In this document: piece after piece, positions 7,777-16,828 of the stretch | Layout: each line of letters opens with the position of its first letter | How positions within the stretch are numbered: the stretch's first letter is position 1 | Notes under the pieces: model-generated | The model's database searches: none | Seen by the model: the letters and a program-made list of their open reading frames with translations, nothing else | Told to the model about the DNA's origin: nothing | Source: Bacteroidales bacterium | Lineage (GTDB): Bacteria > Bacteroidota > Bacteroidia > Bacteroidales > F082 | Direction of reading: 5' to 3' | Length of the DNA: 39,048 nt | NCBI GenBank assembly: GCA_017548125.1 | Contig: JAFYNK010000092.1 | Span: forward strand, 1 to 39,048 | Position numbers and translations under genes: made by a program

Positions 7777-9579
7777 ATGATAAAGAATAGGACTAATTTT
7801 ACGTCACGCAAATATGTTGTTATTGCGATATTTTCTGTCGTGGTTTTGGTTCTGTTAGTTAAGTTGTTTATGATACAGGTCGTGGATCAGTCTTATAAAC
7901 GTTCGTCAGATAACAATACGTTGCGTTACATTACTCAATATCCTGCTCGTGGAAAAGTTTATGATAGGGATGGCAGGCTTTTGGTTTATAATGAAGCTAT
8001 TTATGACCTGATGGTTATTCCTCGTCAGGTGAAGAATCTTGACACTCTTGATTTCTGTTCTTCATTGAATATAACTAAAGATTTTTTTAAAGAAAGGATG
8101 GCGAAAGCGAGACGTTATTCAACTTTCAGTCCTTCGGTTTTCCTGGCTCAAATAACGAAAGAGGAGCATGGTAAGATTGTCGAAAATCTTCACAAATATT
8201 CGGGTTTTTATTTTCAGACGCGTTCGGTGCGAAATTATCCGTATCCTATTGCAGCTCATACATTAGGAAATATTGGCGAGGTCAACAAGAAGGATCTTGA
8301 GAAGGATTCTTATTATAAGACAGGCGATTATATAGGAAAGTCGGGCGTTGAATATTTTTATGAAAAAGAACTTAGAGGCGACAAGGGCCTGAAAATAATT
8401 GTTGTTGACGTTCATAACCGTGAGAAAGAAAGTTTTATGGACGGTCAGTTCGACACTCTTCCTGTTGCTGGCAAAGACATTTATCTTGGCTTGGATGCGG
8501 AGCTTCAGTTGTATGGCGAGCAGCTTCTGAGAGGAAAGACAGGCTCTATTGTAGCTATAGAACCATCTACAGGACAGATACTTGCGATGGTGTCTAGCCC
8601 TGCGTATGATCCTAATGAGCTTGTTGGAAGAGTGCGTGGAGAGAATTATAAAAAACTGCTTAATGACTCTTTGAAGCCGCTTATAAATCGAGCTACAAGT
8701 GGTATTTATCCTCCTGGTTCTACCTTTAAAATGATAAATGGTCTGATAGTATTGCAAAGCGGCGTCGTGACTTCTAAGTCCGCTTATCCTTGTTATGGTA
8801 AAGAGAGCCAGCCTATTCGTTGTACACACTCTCATAATAGTCCGGTGGCTCTTTATGAAGCGATAGAAAATTCTTGTAACCCTTATTTCTGGGAGACATT
8901 TAAAGAGATGTTTGCCTCGTCACGTTTTTCGTCAGCGAAGAATGCTTATTCATATTGGTATGATATGGTTGTGAGCTTTGGTCTTGGCAGTACTTTTAAA
9001 ACAGATATTCCATCTGAAGTGGCAGGCAATATTCCAAAGAGTTCTTATTATGAAAAGTTATATAGAGGTTCATGGAATGCGCTGACAATCCGTTCTTTGA
9101 GTATAGGTCAGGGTGAGATTCTCGTCACTCCGCTTCAGCTGGCAAACATGGCGGCTGCTATAGGAAATGAAGGGTTCTATTATCCTCCTCATCTTATAAA
9201 ATCATTCAGTGACGACACTCCGATTGATTCGGCCTTGACTGCAAAAAAAGTCATAGATATAAATCCTAAGCATTTCAAAGATGTCAAGATAGGAATGTGT
9301 CGTGTTTTTGAAGGTGATAACGGTACCGCGCGTCTATCTAAAATAGACAGTATTCAGGTGGCAGGAAAGACTGGCACTGCCGAAAATCCTCATGGCGACG
9401 ACCATTCTTTGTTTATGGGTTTTGCTCCAGCCGAGAATCCTCAGATAGCAATAGCTGTGGTTGTGGAAAACGCTGGCTTTGGTTCTCAATGGGCTGCTCC
9501 AATGGCAAGTCTTATGATAGAGAAATATTTGAGAGGTTATGTTAAGAATACAAAGAAAGAAAAAAGGTTTTTAGAATAA
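7777..9579 (+). CDS. mrdA: Penicillin-binding protein 2, cell-elongation transpeptidase
   Basis: 600-residue class B penicillin-binding protein that cross-links peptidoglycan during lateral wall growth, partnered with RodA encoded next. A single N-terminal membrane helix (about 13-33) is followed by the dimerisation/pedestal domain beginning around YPARGKVYDRDGRLLVYN. The transpeptidase motifs are all present: STFK at 315-318 with catalytic S315, SCN at 366-368, and KTG at 531-533. Length and order match PBP2 (MrdA) rather than the division-specific FtsI. The spacer to rodA is 83 bases and is filled with short repeats. Confidence 0.96.
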   Translation: MIKNRTNFTSRKYVVIAIFSVVVLVLLVKLFMIQVVDQSYKRSSDNNTLRYITQYPARGKVYDRDGRLLVYNEAIYDLMVIPRQVKNLDTLDFCSSLNITKDFFKERMAKARRYSTFSPSVFLAQITKEEHGKIVENLHKYSGFYFQTRSVRNYPYPIAAHTLGNIGEVNKKDLEKDSYYKTGDYIGKSGVEYFYEKELRGDKGLKIIVVDVHNREKESFMDGQFDTLPVAGKDIYLGLDAELQLYGEQLLRGKTGSIVAIEPSTGQILAMVSSPAYDPNELVGRVRGENYKKLLNDSLKPLINRATSGIYPPGSTFKMINGLIVLQSGVVTSKSAYPCYGKESQPIRCTHSHNSPVALYEAIENSCNPYFWETFKEMFASSRFSSAKNAYSYWYDMVVSFGLGSTFKTDIPSEVAGNIPKSSYYEKLYRGSWNALTIRSLSIGQGEILVTPLQLANMAAAIGNEGFYYPPHLIKSFSDDTPIDSALTAKKVIDINPKHFKDVKIGMCRVFEGDNGTARLSKIDSIQVAGKTGTAENPHGDDHSLFMGFAPAENPQIAIAVVVENAGFGSQWAAPMASLMIEKYLRGYVKNTKKEKRFLE

Positions 9580-9587
9580 TAAAAATA

Positions 9588-9652
9588 GGCTAATGACAAA
9601 TGGCTAATGGCAAAAGACTGTTGTCTGTTGACTGTTGACCGTTGTCTGCCGA
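9588..9652. repeat. Intergenic short repeats: ggctaatg family and 7-nt ctgttgt/ctgttga family
   Basis: Bases 9588-9611 carry two copies of a word like ggctaatgacaaa / ggctaatggcaaa. Bases 9618-9652 carry 7-nt units: ctgttgt, ctgttga, ctgttga, ccgttgt and a degenerate fifth. The 7-nt family recurs in frame in the two GHMP kinase genes (30473-30501, 32428-32455, 32786-32813). The ggctaatg family recurs in the radical SAM gene at 23433-23462. Confidence 0.85.
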
Positions 9653-9662
9653 AGGCTAAATT

Positions 9663-10922
9663 ATGACAGCAAGAAATAATGTAATAGGTAAGATAGACTG
9701 GTGGCTGCTTGCGATGTATTGTGCTCTCGTAATTATTGGAGTGTCGGCAATATATGCTGCTGCTTTCAACGAGGCGCATCCAAGTTTGTTTGATTTGTCG
9801 CAGCACTATGGCAAGCAGTTTCTCTTTGCGGGGATAAGCGTTTTTTTAGGTCTGATAATATTGCTCATCGACGCTAAGTTTTTCAATGCGTTTGCATACG
9901 TAATATACGGATTTTCAATACTTCTCTTGATGTATGTCTTGGTAGGAGGAAGTACGATAGCTGGTTCTAAGTCGTGGATTCAGTTCGGCGGTTTCTCTTT
10001 CCAGCCCTCTGAATTTGCCAAATTTGCCACTGCGTTGGCGTTGGCTCATTATCTTGGCGGCATCAACACTGATTTCTCTAAGCTTAAGACGCAGGTGATA
10101 GCGTATGGATTGGTGCTTCTTCCTATAATGCTGATTCTGTTGCAAGGCGATGCAGGTTCGTCTCTTGTGTTTCTTGTTTTTATTCTTGTTTTTTATCGTG
10201 AAGGCATGTCTGGAAAAATATTGATAATAGGTTTTGTCGCAGTGGTGTTGTTTCTATTGACTTTATATTTTTCAAAATGGTATGTTATTATAGGCATCGT
10301 TGTTGTTTTTGCAGCGTTTGTTTTCGTCATTGAAAGAACGAAGAAGAATATATGGAAGCTTATAGCGGCTTTGGCGGTGTCGGCTATGTTTATTTTCTCT
10401 GTTGATTTCTTCTTTTATGACATTTTGAAACAGCATCAGAGAACGCGTATTAATATTATATTAGGTATAGAAAAAGATATTTATGGTGTTGGATATAATC
10501 TTCATCAGTCGAAGATTGCTATTGGATCTGGCGGATTTGCTGGCAAAGGTTATCTTCAAGGAACTATGACGAAATATAATTTTGTTCCAGAGCAGCATAC
10601 TGACTTCATTTTCTGTACGATAGGGGAGGAGTTTGGTTTTGTTGGTTCTTTGGTTTTATTATCGTTGTATTTGGCGTTTTTGATAAGGATAATATTTTTG
10701 GCAGAAAGGCAGCGATCTTCTTTCAGCAGAATATATGGTTATGCAATAGCTTCAATAATATTTTTCCATCTGATGGTGAACATAGGAATGACAATAGGAT
10801 TGCTTCCTGTTATAGGAATTCCGTTGCCGTTCTTAAGTTATGGAGGCTCAAGCCTTCTTATGTTTAGTCTTATGTTTTTCGTCTTTTTGAAGCAAGACGC
10901 TAATAGGATGAATATTTTGTAA
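9663..10922 (+). CDS. rodA: Rod-shape SEDS peptidoglycan glycosyltransferase
   Basis: 419-residue polytopic protein of the FtsW/RodA/SpoVE (SEDS) family that polymerises glycan strands from lipid II with PBP2. About ten membrane helices are apparent. Family stretches include GGSTIAGSKSWIQFGGFSFQPSEFAKF, QGDAGSSLVF with the expected acidic residue after the Gln, VPEQHTDFIFCTIGEEFGF, and the terminal PLPFLSYGGSSLL. Its position after mrdA argues for RodA rather than FtsW. The start ATG at 9663 places the first membrane helix properly. Confidence 0.95.
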   Translation: MTARNNVIGKIDWWLLAMYCALVIIGVSAIYAAAFNEAHPSLFDLSQHYGKQFLFAGISVFLGLIILLIDAKFFNAFAYVIYGFSILLLMYVLVGGSTIAGSKSWIQFGGFSFQPSEFAKFATALALAHYLGGINTDFSKLKTQVIAYGLVLLPIMLILLQGDAGSSLVFLVFILVFYREGMSGKILIIGFVAVVLFLLTLYFSKWYVIIGIVVVFAAFVFVIERTKKNIWKLIAALAVSAMFIFSVDFFFYDILKQHQRTRINIILGIEKDIYGVGYNLHQSKIAIGSGGFAGKGYLQGTMTKYNFVPEQHTDFIFCTIGEEFGFVGSLVLLSLYLAFLIRIIFLAERQRSSFSRIYGYAIASIIFFHLMVNIGMTIGLLPVIGIPLPFLSYGGSSLLMFSLMFFVFLKQDANRMNIL

Positions 10923-10945
10923 AAATGTCGATATGTTTTAATTAT

Positions 10946-12598
10946 TTACTGTATTCCATAATGTTCAATTAATTCAAAAAGACTTAGTTGCTTTGAGTGG
11001 TTGATTGTAGGATAGGATTTTACTTTTTTCAGTTCTATTTTAATTTTTGATAGTATATTTGTATAGTATTTTATATTATGTAAATTCATTGTGTATTTGT
11101 CTCTGAAAAAAATATCTAAAAGTTGAACATATAATTCATTATAGTGGCATTTTAGCTTATCGTATATTTGTTGAATAAATGTTTTTTCTTGGTGTGTTAA
11201 AAGTCTTAAATCTACTACATATCCTTTATTTAAGTCGTTAGGTTCAAATTTTATTAGCCCATTTGCATATTGTCTGGAATTATCCATAAATATTTCTTTT
11301 GCAACATCTGTTATAAGATAAGAAAACAGAATATTTGTATCTAGATTGCTGATGTTATATACGCAATGAAATGTGGTAAGATTATACACTCCTGCTTCAT
11401 TCATTATAAATTTTAGTTTTTTTCTATTAAATACAGATACCCAAATTGGTGATGGTTTTCTGTTTTCAATTGCATACCATGGTTTTCTACTAGCTGTTAA
11501 ATATTTTTTATTAATTCCAGAATCTTCTCCTAATTTTAAATAATTTTTGACGTGGTCGTCATAGTTGTCTAAACATCCATTAAAGAGAAAAACTGATTTG
11601 TCGTTATTTGCTAGTTCTGTAAATTCATCATTTGAAAATATTTGATTAGACACATCTGCAGAATGGCAAATACATGGTAGAAAACAATGGTCTTTAATGT
11701 TATATCTTTCAATTTTAGATTTGTTGAATGTGAAATAATTATTTGCGCCTGTGGCGATTCCTCTTGATACTTTTGCAAATGTTGAAAATGGAACTAAATT
11801 GTTATATTTGATAATATTAGTTTCTGAATAATATTTTTTCCATTTTTCTTCAGGGTTTAATTGGTCGATATTTATATTGATACCATTGTTTATAGAATTT
11901 TCTAAATTTGAAATTTCATTAACGACAGAGAAACTTATTTTTTTAGATTGATCATCCTTTGAGCATAATAGTATGCATGCGGTAGTTAACGCTTCGTTAA
12001 AAGCACATTGGGAAAAATCTATTATGATAATATGACGTAAAGTTCCGCTTTCCAATAGAGCTTTTTTAACTTCAACTCCATAGTCGGAATTTAGAAATTC
12101 TGATGGTACAATATAAGCTAATCTTCCTCCATTGTTTAATTGTGATATTGATTTTAATAGAAAAAGAGTGTATATATTAGTAAATCCGTTTAGTTTGGTG
12201 TTTAAATGATTGTTAACTGATAAAATGTATTTTGAATTATTATAATCATGAAATTTTAGATACGGAGGATTACATATTATTGCGTCATATTTTTGCTCCC
12301 AATCGGAATCAAGGTAATCAGCATAATTGATATTTACTTGTTTAGGAATATAATTTGTTGCATGTGATAAAATAATATCATCAGTTTCGTATGCATCAAT
12401 TTTTACGTCGCATGATGTTCTTATAGTTCTTGAAAAAATGCCTAATCCGTATGCAGGTTCAAGAATGGAGCTTATCTCGTTTTGTTCTAATATCCATTTG
12501 CACATAAAATGTGCAATATCGGGTGGAGTAAAGAATTGAGCATGTTTTTTTCTGTGATCCAAAGGAACACTAGATATGTATTTTTCCTCAGGTGTCAT
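10946..12598 (-). CDS. N6-adenine DNA methyltransferase of an AccI-like system
   Basis: 550-residue class gamma adenine methyltransferase (TaqI/Eco57I type). Motif X is at 19-32 (HAQFFTPPDIAHFM), S-adenosylmethionine motif I is EPAYGLGIF at 47-55, and catalytic motif IV is NPPY at 110-113. The large C-terminal half (from about 270) would be the target-recognition region. It starts two bases after the stop of the presumed endonuclease, so the pair is translationally close. Together they are predicted to protect and cut the same site. The DNA is clearly more AT-rich than the neighbouring rodA and pfkA, which suggests horizontal gain. Confidence 0.88.
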   Translation of the reverse strand: MTPEEKYISSVPLDHRKKHAQFFTPPDIAHFMCKWILEQNEISSILEPAYGLGIFSRTIRTSCDVKIDAYETDDIILSHATNYIPKQVNINYADYLDSDWEQKYDAIICNPPYLKFHDYNNSKYILSVNNHLNTKLNGFTNIYTLFLLKSISQLNNGGRLAYIVPSEFLNSDYGVEVKKALLESGTLRHIIIIDFSQCAFNEALTTACILLCSKDDQSKKISFSVVNEISNLENSINNGININIDQLNPEEKWKKYYSETNIIKYNNLVPFSTFAKVSRGIATGANNYFTFNKSKIERYNIKDHCFLPCICHSADVSNQIFSNDEFTELANNDKSVFLFNGCLDNYDDHVKNYLKLGEDSGINKKYLTASRKPWYAIENRKPSPIWVSVFNRKKLKFIMNEAGVYNLTTFHCVYNISNLDTNILFSYLITDVAKEIFMDNSRQYANGLIKFEPNDLNKGYVVDLRLLTHQEKTFIQQIYDKLKCHYNELYVQLLDIFFRDKYTMNLHNIKYYTNILSKIKIELKKVKSYPTINHSKQLSLFELIEHYGIQ

Positions 12599-12600
12599 GA

Positions 12601-13698
12601 TTATAATTTATTGTCAAATAATGATTCGAACATTTCTGTGTCTAAGTAAGCGTTGCCGCCATTGAAATGAACGTAAAACATCAATCGACCTCTGTTCATT
12701 TCTTTGCGAACGCTATTGTGTGTGGGTTCCTCAACACGAGATGCGATACATATTCCAGCCTTAGTGTTAATCTTAATTGTTGTTTTATTCTGGTTTTTTT
12801 CATCGGCTTCAACAGAAAAATATCTGTCTTCATTATCTGTGTCAGAAATTATGCGTAATATTTTTTCAAAAGAAATGCCAAATATCTTATCGAAAAAAAC
12901 TTGTACATAATAATGTGGTACACCAGTTGTTTCAATCCATTTGTTTACGACTTTTAAATCTTCTACTTTTGGAGTAATTGATAAATAATCTCTTTTTTGT
13001 ATTTCTTTTAACGCTTCTTTAATTTTCTTGAAAAGTGTGCTTAATTCGGTTAATCTATCTGATGATCTCCATGTGGGTGATTTAAAATTTATAATATGGA
13101 TATTGTTTTCAGTTATTGACTCTAAAATATTTATATATTGTTGGCGTTTAGGTGTTTCTTCTAATAAATCTCTATAATTGTTAAGTATTATTTCGCGTGT
13201 TTCAATTATATTATTAATGTTTCTATGTGTATTTGAACACATTATTTCATCATATTTATCTATGAGAAAAGCACTTGATCTAACTTCAATTCCAGCAATG
13301 GCTTTTTTAACGTATTTCAATATATCTGTGTGGGGAATTTGGCTAATGTCATTTCCCAAAGATTCATCATAATCTTCTTTTTTGAATAAAAGAAGATCTG
13401 GGCGTTTCCCAATTTCGTCAAGTTCTTGTTGGTAAGATTCATAAAATTCATTAAACCCATCTTCTCCAGCAATAATATCATCTGATTTACCATATCTTAC
13501 AGCTACAATATTATTAGATAATTCATTAATAGCTCTGAAAAGTACATCTTCAGCCCAGTCTCCTTGTTCTTTGTTTGTTATAAAATTTGAAGATGCTTGA
13601 GTGGGTATCCTGCCCTTATCGCGAGGAACGCTAAAGTCAACTAATGAAGGGGATATTTTAGATGTAAGCTCTTGAATTATATTGTAGTATTCACTCAT
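12601..13698 (-). CDS. Type II restriction endonuclease, AccI family (probable)
   Basis: 365 residues with a PD-(D/E)xK-like active site: E50 (QGDWAED), D101 in GKRPDLLLF at 97-105, and E138-x-R140 in [14 protein letters not shown], where an Arg or another residue replaces the usual Lys. From memory these stretches match the AccI restriction endonuclease family (RE_AccI), whose founder cuts GT^MKAC and is of similar length. The cutting specificity here is inference. It precedes its methyltransferase in one operon with no controller (C) protein gene. A weak -7 box (TAATTTTG, minus strand, 13741-13734) lies upstream. Confidence 0.75.
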   Translation of the reverse strand: MSEYYNIIQELTSKISPSLVDFSVPRDKGRIPTQASSNFITNKEQGDWAEDVLFRAINELSNNIVAVRYGKSDDIIAGEDGFNEFYESYQQELDEIGKRPDLLLFKKEDYDESLGNDISQIPHTDILKYVKKAIAGIEVRSSAFLIDKYDEIMCSNTHRNINNIIETREIILNNYRDLLEETPKRQQYINILESITENNIHIINFKSPTWRSSDRLTELSTLFKKIKEALKEIQKRDYLSITPKVEDLKVVNKWIETTGVPHYYVQVFFDKIFGISFEKILRIISDTDNEDRYFSVEADEKNQNKTTIKINTKAGICIASRVEEPTHNSVRKEMNRGRLMFYVHFNGGNAYLDTEMFESLFDNKL

Positions 13699-13794
13699 AT
13701 TTTTATGCTATTTATTCCGGAAATTTATATATACAAAATTATAATTATTTTCTTAGAGTTATTATATTTTTTTTAAAAATATGGTGATTAATAA

Positions 13795-13840
13795 AAAAAG
13801 TCAGCTTGAAATTAATGCACTAAATTCAAACTGACTTTTT
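13795..13840 (-). terminator. Intrinsic terminator of pfkA
   Basis: Arms 13795-13810 and 13825-13840 pair over 16 bases with one wobble. Read on the minus strand the hairpin is followed by a run of T, directly downstream of pfkA. The A-rich far side could also let it work in the other direction. It separates the housekeeping cluster from the restriction-modification pair. Confidence 0.82.
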
Positions 13841-13859
13841 ATTTGTTTTGAGTTCTATA

Positions 13860-14954
13860 TCAAATTCCCAACGAGATTCCGAGTCCCATTGCGGTCTTGA
13901 CAAGGTCGTTGTCTATTGTGACGAAGTTCATCTTTGCCACTGCGTCTTCTAATGGTACGGAGATGATGTTTGGATGGCGATATGCTACCATCTTGCCGTA
14001 TTCTTGATTGAGAACCATCTCAAATGCTTTGACGCCGAATTGTGATGCGAGCACTCTGTCGTAAGCCACTGGCACGCCGCCTCTTTGAAGGTGACCTAAT
14101 GTTGTCTCACGCATGTCGTGTTTGAAACCAGCTGCCTTCATCTGTTCGATAAATTTCTGTCCGATGCCGCCGAGTTTCACGTTTTCGTAACCTACTTCTT
14201 TGCTTACTTCAAAGACCTGTTGTCCGTCTTTAGGTTTTGCGCCTTCTGATATTACCACAACAGCGAATCCTCTGTCGTTGACGAATCTGCTTTCTAGCTT
14301 TTCTTTTACTTTCTCTATGTCGTAAGGGAATTCAGGGAGGAGACATACTTCCGCTCCGCCCGCCACTGCTGCGTTCAAAGCGATCCATCCTGCGTCGCGA
14401 CCCATCACTTCTAATACAAAGACTCTGTTATGACTTGCCGCTGTCGTGACAAGTTTATCTACCGACTCAGTGGCGATCTCGACAGCGGTCTGGAAACCGA
14501 AGGTGCTGTCGGTCATGGAAAGATCGTTGTCTATCGTCTTTGGAACACCGATGATGTTCAATCCCTTATCAAATAATTTCTTTGATATTCTCTGTGAACC
14601 ATCGCCGCCGATGTTGATGACACAGTCGATGCCCATATATTGGAGCTTTCTTATCATCTCGTCAGAACGATCCACAGTGGTCCATGTGCCGTCGTTGTTC
14701 TTGACTGGCCATGAGAACGGGCCGCCCTTGTTTGTTGTCTCTAAAATGGTTCCGCCTCTGAAATGTATTCCTCTTACGCTTTCAGGTGTGAGTCTGACGA
14801 TCTCACTTGGTTCCCATAATACTCCGTTAAATGCTTGTATGCTGCCGAGCACTTCCCAGTCTTTCTCCTGAGAAGCTCTCTTCACGATGGCTCTTATCAC
14901 GGCATTCAAGCCTGGACAGTCGCCGCCGCCTGTTAATACTAATACGCGTTTCAT
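13860..14954 (-). CDS. pfkA: 6-phosphofructokinase, probably ATP-dependent (group III-like)
   Basis: 364 residues; phosphorylates fructose 6-phosphate to the 1,6-bisphosphate in glycolysis. N-terminal GGGDCPGLNAVIR, the phosphoryl-donor loop GGDGS at 116-120, and the catalytic loop PKTIDND at 138-144 are all intact. Gly in GGDGS is the residue associated with ATP use, where PPi enzymes carry Asp. Lys in PKTIDND is the residue typical of PPi-dependent enzymes. This Gly/Lys mixture is known in some group III ATP enzymes, so ATP is the better guess, but donor choice is not settled by sequence. It lies 60 bases downstream of aspS on the same strand. Confidence 0.93.
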   Translation of the reverse strand: MKRVLVLTGGGDCPGLNAVIRAIVKRASQEKDWEVLGSIQAFNGVLWEPSEIVRLTPESVRGIHFRGGTILETTNKGGPFSWPVKNNDGTWTTVDRSDEMIRKLQYMGIDCVINIGGDGSQRISKKLFDKGLNIIGVPKTIDNDLSMTDSTFGFQTAVEIATESVDKLVTTAASHNRVFVLEVMGRDAGWIALNAAVAGGAEVCLLPEFPYDIEKVKEKLESRFVNDRGFAVVVISEGAKPKDGQQVFEVSKEVGYENVKLGGIGQKFIEQMKAAGFKHDMRETTLGHLQRGGVPVAYDRVLASQFGVKAFEMVLNQEYGKMVAYRHPNIISVPLEDAVAKMNFVTIDNDLVKTAMGLGISLGI

Positions 14955-14973
14955 GTTGGTTGTTATTATAAAT

Positions 14974-15000
14974 GTAGAGACGCAGGGCGTGCGTCTCTAC
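14974..15000. repeat. Palindromic GTAGAGACGCA element
   Basis: A perfect 11-base inverted repeat, 14974-14984 with 14990-15000, and a 5-base loop, between aspS and pfkA. The same gagacgc/gcgtctc core recurs in degenerate form at 37505-37530. Palindromes with this core are, from general knowledge, widespread intergenic elements in Bacteroidota and some other bacteria; their role is unknown. Confidence 0.75.
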
Positions 15001-15014
15001 GTGAATATTTGTTT

Positions 15015-16775
15015 TTATTTCAAATCTAATTTAATCTGTAATTCTTCGAGTTGAGCATCAGCAATAGTCGATGGTGACTCTGTCATGACGTCGCGACCCA
15101 TATTGTTCTTAGGGAATGCGATGAAGTCGCGGATGCTTTCTTGTCCGCCGAACAATGAGCATAATCTGTCGAAGCCGAATGCCAAACCTGCGTGAGGTGG
15201 TGCTCCGTATTCGAAGGCGTTCATCAAGAAGCCGAACTGTGCTTGTGCGCTTTCGTCGGTGAAGCCTAATGTGCGGAACATCTTGTTTTGTAAGTCACGG
15301 TTGAAGATACGTACTGAACCGCCGCCGATTTCAACGCCGTTGAGGACGATGTCGTAAGCGTTAGCTCTGATCTCTGCCCATCTGCTTGGATCTTCGTCCA
15401 AAAGATATTCGTCTTCTGGTTTTGGTGCTGTGAATGGGTGGTGTTTTGCGTAGTATCTTTGTGTTTCTTCGTCCCATTCCAAGAGTGGGAAGTCGATGAC
15501 CCATAATGGTTTGTAGTCGTCTGGGTTACGGAGACCGAGTTGGTTGCCCATTTCAAGACGTAAGCAGTTCATCTGTTCTCTTGCTTCCATTGTCTTGCCG
15601 CATAAGATGAGTAACATGTCGCCTGCTTCTGCGCCGCAGCGGTCTAACCATGTCTTCAAATCTTCTGGTGTGTAGAATTTATCGACAGATGACTTGATGC
15701 TGCCGTCTTCGTTATATTTTACATAAACCAAACCTTTAGCGCCTACTTGTGGTCTCTTGACGAAGTCTGTCAATGCGTCGATTTGTTTACGTGTGTATGA
15801 TGCACAACCTTTAGCGTTGATTGCAACTACGATTTCTGAGTCGTCGAATACAGGGAAACCTTTGCCTTGTGCCAAGTCGGTCAACTCAACGAATCGCATG
15901 TCGAAACGGATGTCTGGCTTGTCGCTGCCGTAGTATTTCATAGCGTCGTGCCATGTCATACGTGGGAACTTGTCAAATTCCAAACCTTTGACTTTCTTGA
16001 AGAGATGTTTTGCCAAGCCTTCGAATGTGTTGAGAACGTCTTCTTGTTCAACGAATGACATCTCGCAGTCGATCTGTGTGAACTCAGGCTGACGGTCGGC
16101 ACGGAGGTCTTCGTCACGGAAACAACGTACTATTTGGAAATATTTGTCGAAGCCAGCAACCATCAAAAGTTGTTTGAACTGTTGTGGTGATTGTGGAAGA
16201 GCGTAGAACTCGCCTGGATTCATACGTGATGGAACGACGAAGTCGCGTGCTCCTTCAGGTGTTGACTTGATGAGGCATGGTGTCTCAACTTCGATAAATC
16301 CTTGTTCTGACAAATAGCTTCTTGTCTCGATAGCTACGTTATGACGTAAGATAAGGTTATTTTTCAAAGGGTTACGACGTAAGTCCAAGTAACGGTATTT
16401 CATACGAAGGTCGTCGCCGCCATCTGATTTGTCTTCAATTGTGAAAGGAGGAGTTTTACTTGCATTCAAGATGTTCAACTCGTTGAGCTGGATCTCAATT
16501 TCTCCTGTTGGGATATTTGGATTCTTTGATTCTCTTTCGATTACAGTACCTTTAGCTTGGATGACGAACTCACGTCCTAAAGTACGAGCTTTTTCTATCA
16601 CTTCTGCTGAACTGACGCCTTCTTGGAGGAAGAGCTGTGTCAATCCGTATCTGTCGCGGATGTCAATCCATAAGAGAGTGCCTTTGTCACGGACGCGTTG
16701 CACCCAACCGCTTAAAACGACTTCTTTTCCTGCATCAGCAAGACGAAGTTCTCCGCATGTATGTGTTCTGTACAT
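15015..16775 (-). CDS. aspS: Aspartyl-tRNA synthetase, bacterial type
   Basis: 586 residues (E. coli 590); charges tRNA-Asp. An OB-fold anticodon-binding domain occupies about 1-105 ([19 protein letters not shown]). Class II motif 2 is near 215-235 ([18 protein letters not shown]), a bacterial GAD insertion domain lies in the middle, and motif 3 is near 531 ([15 protein letters not shown]). The length and the GAD insertion mark the bacterial, discriminating type rather than the shorter archaeal one. It is 53 bases downstream of the U32 gene. A -7-like TATTTTTG (minus strand, 16821-16814) may give it its own promoter. Confidence 0.97.
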   Translation of the reverse strand: MYRTHTCGELRLADAGKEVVLSGWVQRVRDKGTLLWIDIRDRYGLTQLFLQEGVSSAEVIEKARTLGREFVIQAKGTVIERESKNPNIPTGEIEIQLNELNILNASKTPPFTIEDKSDGGDDLRMKYRYLDLRRNPLKNNLILRHNVAIETRSYLSEQGFIEVETPCLIKSTPEGARDFVVPSRMNPGEFYALPQSPQQFKQLLMVAGFDKYFQIVRCFRDEDLRADRQPEFTQIDCEMSFVEQEDVLNTFEGLAKHLFKKVKGLEFDKFPRMTWHDAMKYYGSDKPDIRFDMRFVELTDLAQGKGFPVFDDSEIVVAINAKGCASYTRKQIDALTDFVKRPQVGAKGLVYVKYNEDGSIKSSVDKFYTPEDLKTWLDRCGAEAGDMLLILCGKTMEAREQMNCLRLEMGNQLGLRNPDDYKPLWVIDFPLLEWDEETQRYYAKHHPFTAPKPEDEYLLDEDPSRWAEIRANAYDIVLNGVEIGGGSVRIFNRDLQNKMFRTLGFTDESAQAQFGFLMNAFEYGAPPHAGLAFGFDRLCSLFGGQESIRDFIAFPKNNMGRDVMTESPSTIADAQLEELQIKLDLK

Positions 16776-16828
16776 AGTTATATCTGTTATGTTTTTTAAT
16801 CAAATTTGACCTACAAAAATAATGATTT

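Noticed and set aside
8263-8835. 190-codon minus-strand frame inside mrdA
   Set aside because: Lies wholly antisense to the catalytic part of PBP2 and has a composition typical of a shadow frame.
9537-9806. Minus-strand frame across the mrdA-rodA spacer
   Set aside because: Built from the complement of the 7-nt repeats and two gene ends; no recognisable protein features.
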